Of a stretch of 64,000 bases of DNA, positions 58,025 to 64,000 are shown one piece after another. The position numbers and the translations under genes are program-made. A model generated the notes under the pieces. It did not search any database and had not been told where the DNA came from. It worked only from the letters and a program-made list of their open reading frames with translations. Source of the stretch: an uncultured Methanobacterium sp. GTDB lineage: Archaea; Methanobacteriota; Methanobacteria; Methanobacteriales; Methanobacteriaceae. Every line of letters begins with the position of its first letter. Position 1 is the stretch's first letter. The DNA lies in contig NZ_OY762552.1 of assembly GCF_963666025.1 (NCBI RefSeq), positions 434,001 through 498,000 on the forward strand, read 5' to 3'.

Positions 58025-59041
58025 TTATTCTCCCTTATTAATCTTATTTTCCCTGTTGAATTCCTCTAATTTTTTGATTATCTCTGATACACCACTACCT
58101 TCAGATGCGGCGACCATCAGAGGCTCATCACTTGTATCAATATGTTGCTCAATGTACTTAATGTTTTCTTCATCCTCGACCAGATCCATTTTATTGAAGA
58201 TGGAATGAACAGGAGTGTTTCTGAATATCTTTTTTATCTCCCAATACAGGTTCACCTGGTTTTCTACAGGGAATCCTGAGGTTTGGGATGGATCAAAGAT
58301 GAAAAGGATGATATCTGCCAGGTGCTCCAATGCTACCATAGCGTTAAGTTCAATCTGGTTCATCTCCTGCACTGGACGGTCCAGTAATCCTGGAGTGTCA
58401 ATGATCTGGTACTTCTGCCAGCGGAGTTCGAAGTGACCGATCTGAATTCCTTTGGTGGTGAATGGGTAGTCTGCAACTTCCGGTTCAGCATTGGTGACCT
58501 GTCTTAGTAGGGTAGATTTACCCACATTGGGAAAACCAGCAATAACTGCAGTGGTGGCATCGGTGTCCACTGTAGGGACGTTTCTCAGCTTCTGTTTAGC
58601 GTAGTTTAAAAAGTCAAGTTCATCACTTATACGCTTCACTACAGAGGATATTCTCCCAAATGCAGCTCTTCTTACCTGTGAAGCGTTTTCAGGAGGTGAT
58701 CTTCGTATTTTGAAGATGTACTGGTTCTGTAGTTTATCTAAAACTCCGTTAGCCCAGTTCAACGCGCCCAGTGATTTTTTAAGTTCATCAACACCCACCG
58801 CTACATCAATGTAGTCCTGGTAAAACATGGGGAGTTCTTCCACATGGGGTGTTTTCTCCAGGATTTCCTCAAAGGTGTCTTTAATCACCTGGCAAGCGGT
58901 CTGGACTCTTACTTCTTCTATTCGTTTTGATTTGTGCTGTCGGTGAATCTTGGATGATCGGACCCGGGCCGCAGCTTTTTTTGCCCGACGGAATGCTTTG
59001 TCAATTACTTCCTCGGAGGTGGGTATGTTAGGTAAAAACAT
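58025..59041 (-). CDS. NOG1-family GTP-binding protein
   Basis: The 338-residue protein has an N-terminal helical NOG1 domain (about 1-160). A G domain follows, with G1 GFPNVGKS (169-176), G3 DTPG (215-218) and G4 NKMD (283-286). The archaeal NOG1 is the counterpart of the eukaryotic nucleolar GTPase that helps mature the large ribosomal subunit. The eukaryotic C-terminal extension is absent, as expected for archaea. There is no strong ribosome-binding site (GTGAAATA before the ATG). Confidence 0.93.
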   Translation of the reverse strand: MFLPNIPTSEEVIDKAFRRAKKAAARVRSSKIHRQHKSKRIEEVRVQTACQVIKDTFEEILEKTPHVEELPMFYQDYIDVAVGVDELKKSLGALNWANGVLDKLQNQYIFKIRRSPPENASQVRRAAFGRISSVVKRISDELDFLNYAKQKLRNVPTVDTDATTAVIAGFPNVGKSTLLRQVTNAEPEVADYPFTTKGIQIGHFELRWQKYQIIDTPGLLDRPVQEMNQIELNAMVALEHLADIILFIFDPSQTSGFPVENQVNLYWEIKKIFRNTPVHSIFNKMDLVEDEENIKYIEQHIDTSDEPLMVAASEGSGVSEIIKKLEEFNRENKINKGE

Positions 59042-59630
59042 TATTTCACATTTTTCTTAATTTATGATGGTTTTCTTAATTTATTAGGATTAATTTGGTT
59101 TTCTAAAGGGTTGTTTGCCTTTTTAAAACGTTTTGAGAATAATAACAAAGTTTAAAGGATAAATAGTCTTTAATTTTTAATAATTACTCTTCCTTGAATT
59201 ATTCCTTAATTCTTTAATTATTTGTTAAATAATCCTTATAAATAAATAATGAGTATAGTACTAAAATATAGTTTCTGTTCTTATTTATAATATCGCCCTT
59301 TTGATTGGATATCTGTTCAATTTGGATATCTAATTGTTCCGTGGAAAAGTTTCTTTTATTTGAAAATATCTGGGCAATTATGAATATCAGTAAATTCTTT
59401 ATAATAGTTAAAGCTGTTTAAAGCATATAAAGTCCCTTTGAGAATATTTAGATGTTTATTGAGTAGATAGAATGTTTACTGAGAATAGCTAGTTAGTTTA
59501 CTGAGAATAGCTAGAGATGTTTGGAGAATAGATAGATTGCTTAAGAAATAGTTAAATCATCCTTAATTATAGGTTAACTCTTTACATGCCCCGAAATTCA
59601 TTAGTCCGGATGATACATTAATTCCATCAT
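59042..59630. other. 589-bp intergenic region with degenerate repeats
   Basis: No gene detected. AT-rich, with three imperfect copies of TTTACTGAGAATAGCTAG-like sequence between about 59450 and 59535. It contains promoter material for NOG1 and the 3' end of the AMMECR1 gene. Confidence 0.5.
59455..59540. repeat. Degenerate ~25-bp repeats (GAGAATAGCTAG)
   Basis: GAATGTTTACTGAGAATAGC, TTAGTTTACTGAGAATAGC and GATGTTTGGAGAATAGATAG follow one another between the AMMECR1 and NOG1 genes. The function is unknown. Confidence 0.65.
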
Positions 59631-60194
59631 CTATTCAGAAAAGATCTGGGATTGGAAACTATAAATCTTCACACCTCCCTCTAACCAGCAGTCCGAGGGT
59701 AAACCCGCTTTCATACAGGTGTTGGCCAGGAATTCTTCGATGTCCCAGTTCCACTCCACTGGAACCTGGGGGAGCAACAGACCACGATACATCCCCCTCT
59801 CGACAATGAGCCCATCCCTGCCCACTTCTACCTTTTCTAAGTACTGTGCAGGTTTTTGAACCTCAATCAGTTCTGGTTTGGTGAGCACACTGACTTCCAC
59901 TTGGATCTCCTTCAGCTCTATTGCAGTGACTGGTGGGAATCTGGGGTCTCCAGTGGCTGCACTTATAGCTACCTCCACTACTGCATGGGCCAGAGGTTTT
60001 ACCGGTTCGGGGTATCCAATGCAACCCCTTAAATCCCCATTACGGGTTAAGGTTACAAATGCCCCCATTTCCTCATTTAAGATAGGATTAAGATCAGGAG
60101 GAAGGTTTATGATCTCTTTACGAGTTATGTAAGTTTCAATGGCGTTTCTTGCTAATTTTACCAAAAATTCCCCTTCTCCATCACTTATCACCAT
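59631..60194 (-). CDS. AMMECR1-domain protein
   Basis: The 187-residue protein is a single AMMECR1 domain: GAFVTLTRNGDLRGCIGYPEP, AISAATGDPRFPPV, EIQVEVSVL and LLLPQVPVEWNWDIEEFL. The family occurs in archaea, bacteria and humans and its biochemical activity is not established. GGAGGGAT directly precedes the start. It lies between the tldD gene and a long intergenic region; a common transcript with tldD is possible (145-bp gap). Confidence 0.93.
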   Translation of the reverse strand: MVISDGEGEFLVKLARNAIETYITRKEIINLPPDLNPILNEEMGAFVTLTRNGDLRGCIGYPEPVKPLAHAVVEVAISAATGDPRFPPVTAIELKEIQVEVSVLTKPELIEVQKPAQYLEKVEVGRDGLIVERGMYRGLLLPQVPVEWNWDIEEFLANTCMKAGLPSDCWLEGGVKIYSFQSQIFSE

Positions 60195-60209
60195 ATCCCT
60201 CCAAATGTT

Positions 60210-60335
60210 AATTTTTACCTTAAATTAAATCATCTACAATGACATTTACCTCAACTAAACCATCCACACTTGACATTTACCCAACTGAACCATCAGGATG
60301 ATATGTACCCTAACTGAACCATCAACATTGATTTT
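60210..60335. repeat. Four imperfect ~30-bp repeats between tldD and AMMECR1 genes
   Basis: Units share ACATTTACC or ATGTACCC followed by AACTGAACCATCA. The array fills most of the 145-bp gap between the two genes. No secondary structure is obvious. Confidence 0.65.
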
Positions 60336-60339
60336 TATC

Positions 60340-61713
<1,374 letters not shown>

Positions 61714-61858
61714 GTTATCTCCACTTTTAATATGTTCTTTCTGACATATAATTTTAAAGATCAATATTTTAAAGATCAATTAATTTAGTTAAAAGATTAA
61801 TTAAATTTAGGGCTTTATATATAAATAAACAGTGAAATGATAGTAAAGGGTGTAAGAA

Positions 61859-62428
61859 TTGATCGAAAATAAACCAATCGCAATTATTTTAGCAGTTTTG
61901 ACATTCATAGGTGGAACTGCATTCTTTGTAGGCATTATATTCTATTTTGCAGGATATCCTCTTTCATCCATTGGTGAACACCAATTATACGTGTTCTTTG
62001 CTGTTTTAATAGGCGTAGTTCTTGCTTCAGTAGTTTACGGTCGTGGGAGCAATGACCGGGCCAAAAAGGCATCCAAATGTGTGGAGGAATTGTTGGGAGT
62101 ACAGGTTAAAACCAATGATATGTGGAGGATACTACGTGGAGTGGAGACCATGCCCACATTTGTAATTAATGATTATGTTTCCAAGGACATAAACGGGGTT
62201 GAATCATACGAAGAAGGAATAAGGGCATATATACCCAAGTTGTCTGATGAAAACCTGCAGGACATAAGGAGAATCATCGATAAACCAGTTCCCGAACTTC
62301 AGAATGTATTGAACGAACTCTATTTGGAAACCGAATTGGAACAGTTTAAAATACTGGCAGACCCACAAGCAGAGCACTTAATTACCATGAATTTAGAGGA
62401 ACTTAAAGGAATTTTGTTTAAAGAGTAA
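61859..62428 (+). CDS. Membrane-anchored hypothetical protein
   Basis: The 189-residue protein has two N-terminal transmembrane helices (about 7-31 and 42-62) and a soluble, helical C-terminal domain. It starts with TTG, with AAGGGTG six bases upstream. I do not recognise its family. The pattern of DxNLQDIRRIID and ELYLETELEQFKIL suggests a coiled or helical domain facing the cytoplasm. Nothing in the neighbours gives a function. Confidence 0.7.
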   Translation: MIENKPIAIILAVLTFIGGTAFFVGIIFYFAGYPLSSIGEHQLYVFFAVLIGVVLASVVYGRGSNDRAKKASKCVEELLGVQVKTNDMWRILRGVETMPTFVINDYVSKDINGVESYEEGIRAYIPKLSDENLQDIRRIIDKPVPELQNVLNELYLETELEQFKILADPQAEHLITMNLEELKGILFKE

Positions 62429-62741
62429 TATTACTTTGTTAATGAGTAAATTCATTAGTTAATTTACTTACATGAGTAAAACTACTGCTAGAGTAAACTC
62501 ATTTATTAAATAACATTCATTGCTTTGAATAACATTCATTGCTTTGAATAACATTCATTTGCTTGAAATAAGATTTAGGGGCTCTTAAAATTATTATGGA
62601 ATAAAAAAATTGAATAAAATGATGGCATAAAATTATTATGGAAAAATAAATATATGATGTGTGGGTTAGATAGCTTAGAAATCATTTGATATTATTATTT
62701 TTCCCCCATCGAGGGATTATCATTATTAAAACGCACCGGAT
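62429..62741. other. 313-bp intergenic region with 19-bp tandem repeat
   Basis: No gene. AATAACATTCATTGCTTTG occurs three times in tandem (62509-62565, last copy with two changes). The downstream gene begins at or near 62742. Confidence 0.6.
62509..62565 (+). repeat. 19-bp tandem repeat, three copies
   Basis: Units 62509-62527, 62528-62546 and 62547-62565. The first two are identical and the third has a small shift (CATTTGCTTG). About 180 bp before the DUF39 gene. Confidence 0.8.
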
Positions 62742-64000
62742 GTGAAAAAAGTGAAGACCATAGAGGAAATAAACCAGAAAATTAAAGACGGGGACGCAGT
62801 GGTGGTTACTGCTAGTGAGATGACCCGTATTGTACAGGAGAAAGGTGCAGGAGAAGCTGCAGAAGAGGTGGATGTTGTCACCACCGGTACATTCGGTGCT
62901 ATGTGTTCTTCCGGTGCATTTTTCAACTTTGGACACTCTGATCCACCTATAAAGATGAGTCGCACTTACTTAAATGGTGTTGAGGCTTATTCTGGTCTGG
63001 CTGCTGTGGATGCCTATGTTGGGGCCACTCAACCCCATCGTAACCCTGATATTGGTCTGGATTATGGTGGTGCCCATCTATTGGAAGATCTGGTCCGGGG
63101 AAAAGAGGTTGAACTGGTGGCAGAAGCCTACGGAACTGATTGTTATCCCCGTACCAATGTTAATACTTTCCTCAGTCTGGAAAACCTTAACCAGGCAGTC
63201 ATGGTTAACCCCAGGAACTGTTATCAGAACTACGCTGCAGCCACCAACTCCACTGAGGAAACCATTTACACTTACATGGGCACCCTCTTACCCCAGATGG
63301 GTAATGTGAGTTACTCCAGTGCCGGGGAGCTCAGCCCACTTTTAAATGACCCCTACTTCCAGACCATTGGTCTGGGCACCAGGATATTCCTGTGTGGAAG
63401 CCAGGGGTATATTATGGGAGAGGGAACTCAGCACGCCACTGATGGTGAGCGCAGGAATGGTGTTCCTGTAGATTCAGCCGGTACACTGATGCTCAAGGGT
63501 GACCTTAAAAAGATGGATGCAGATTATCTTCGTGGAGCTACCATGCCCAAGTACGGTCCCACATTATACGTGGGGGCTGGTATTCCCATTCCAGTTTTAA
63601 ATGAGGATATTGCCAGTCGTACCGGTATCAGTGATGAGGATATAACCTGTAATATTTATGATTATGGTGTTCCCCGCCGGAGCCGTCCTGCAGTGACCGA
63701 AACAAATTACCAGGATCTTCGAACCGGTAAAATTGAAATCAATGGAAATGATATACAGACATCCCCACTTTCCTCCTTTAAAAAGGCACTGGAAGTAGCA
63801 GAGGAACTTAAAAAATGGATTGATAATGGTGAATTCTTCCTGACCAATCCAGTGAATAATTTACCATCCTCAGGATTCACAGTCAAACCCCTTGAGATTA
63901 AACGACCATCCATAATGGTGCGAGACTTGAAGATCAAACCAGTGATCACTGCCCGGGCAGAAGAAGCTATTTCTGGTGTTGCCCGGAAAATGGTGAAAAA
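62742..64000 (+). CDS. DUF39 homocysteine-biosynthesis protein, 3' partial
   Basis: The frame runs through the window end with no stop, and about 420 residues are visible. The likely start is GTG at 62742 (VKKVKTIEEINQ) or GTG at 62751; neither has a strong ribosome-binding site. Conserved blocks include DAVVVTASEMTRIVQEKG, TTGTFGAMCSSGAFFNFGH, GYIMGEGTQHATDGERRNG and NPVNNLPSSGF. The family, with a partner ferredoxin, makes homocysteine from aspartate semialdehyde and sulphide in methanogens. C-terminal CBS domains, if present, lie beyond the window. Confidence 0.9.
   Translation, partial: MKKVKTIEEINQKIKDGDAVVVTASEMTRIVQEKGAGEAAEEVDVVTTGTFGAMCSSGAFFNFGHSDPPIKMSRTYLNGVEAYSGLAAVDAYVGATQPHRNPDIGLDYGGAHLLEDLVRGKEVELVAEAYGTDCYPRTNVNTFLSLENLNQAVMVNPRNCYQNYAAATNSTEETIYTYMGTLLPQMGNVSYSSAGELSPLLNDPYFQTIGLGTRIFLCGSQGYIMGEGTQHATDGERRNGVPVDSAGTLMLKGDLKKMDADYLRGATMPKYGPTLYVGAGIPIPVLNEDIASRTGISDEDITCNIYDYGVPRRSRPAVTETNYQDLRTGKIEINGNDIQTSPLSSFKKALEVAEELKKWIDNGEFFLTNPVNNLPSSGFTVKPLEIKRPSIMVRDLKIKPVITARAEEAISGVARKMVK

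Noticed and set aside
62682..62965. Minus-strand frames at the start of the DUF39 gene
   Set aside because: They are antisense to strongly conserved coding sequence, so they are shadows.

Overview
The window is about 64 kb of an AT-rich, gene-dense archaeal chromosome. It almost certainly comes from a pseudomurein-walled methanogen of the Methanobacteriaceae, most likely Methanobacterium. The support is internal: genes for F420 (cofH), tetrahydromethanopterin (mptG) and methanofuran (mfnD, mfnF); a 68-residue HMf-type histone; archaeal ether-lipid genes (carS and a tetraether-lipid-synthase-type radical SAM enzyme); archaeal Elp3, MtaB and NOG1; TATA boxes rather than bacterial promoters; and a secreted protein with pseudomurein-binding repeats. 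No rRNA, CRISPR array, insertion sequence or clear prophage is visible. Two tRNAs (Val-GAC, Phe-GAA) sit in tandem near 26.4-26.55 kb.

Layout. 0-5 kb: the end of a cation/proton antiporter with an RCK domain, then a receiver plus seven-PAS histidine kinase. 5-9.4 kb: small membrane and hypothetical proteins, a UbiA prenyltransferase and a HEAT-like protein, including a 607-bp intergenic region with short direct repeats. 9.5-11.7 kb: a TetR-controlled redox operon (tetR, a polyferredoxin membrane protein, a flavodoxin-ferredoxin) behind a 19-bp palindrome. 11.9-21.8 kb: a B12-type radical SAM protein, DUF2098 and PRC-barrel proteins, an M50/CBS protease, elp3, deoC, a cyclophilin-like protein, cofH, histone and rubrerythrin. 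22-28.4 kb: a membrane PAS kinase, a GerW/DUF2953/GerW-like cluster, the tRNAs and two paralogous zinc-ribbon membrane proteins. 28.7-36 kb: mtaB, pcm, a zinc-finger protein, a LeuD/HacB subunit, mptG, and tes divergent from carS. 36-50 kb: a possible M14-like zinc hydrolase, the wecC-mfnD-mfnF gene string, wecB, DUF460, truA, hisA, a PEP-binding protein, a lipid-linked sugar flippase and ribL. 50-55 kb: a GNAT enzyme and a 1146-residue exported cell-wall protein. 55-64 kb: thiN, a GlmS-like SIS protein, an Hsp20 with an 18-residue-repeat arm, NOG1, AMMECR1, tldD and a truncated DUF39 homocysteine-biosynthesis gene.

Common themes. Cofactor biosynthesis is spread over many short transcription units. 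Envelope functions recur (wecB/wecC, flippase, pseudomurein-binding protein, tetraether and CDP-archaeol enzymes). Three genes (DUF460, ribL and the cell-wall protein) read best as starting at CTG or ATT behind a Shine-Dalgarno-like sequence, because ATG starts would cut into conserved N-termini or a signal peptide. Many intergenic regions carry short tandem duplications of 17-60 bp. The two most unusual items are the glycoside-hydrolase / pseudomurein-binding / transglutaminase fusion and the sporulation-type GerW-DUF2953 gene pair in an archaeon. All functional calls come from motif recognition, not from database searches.
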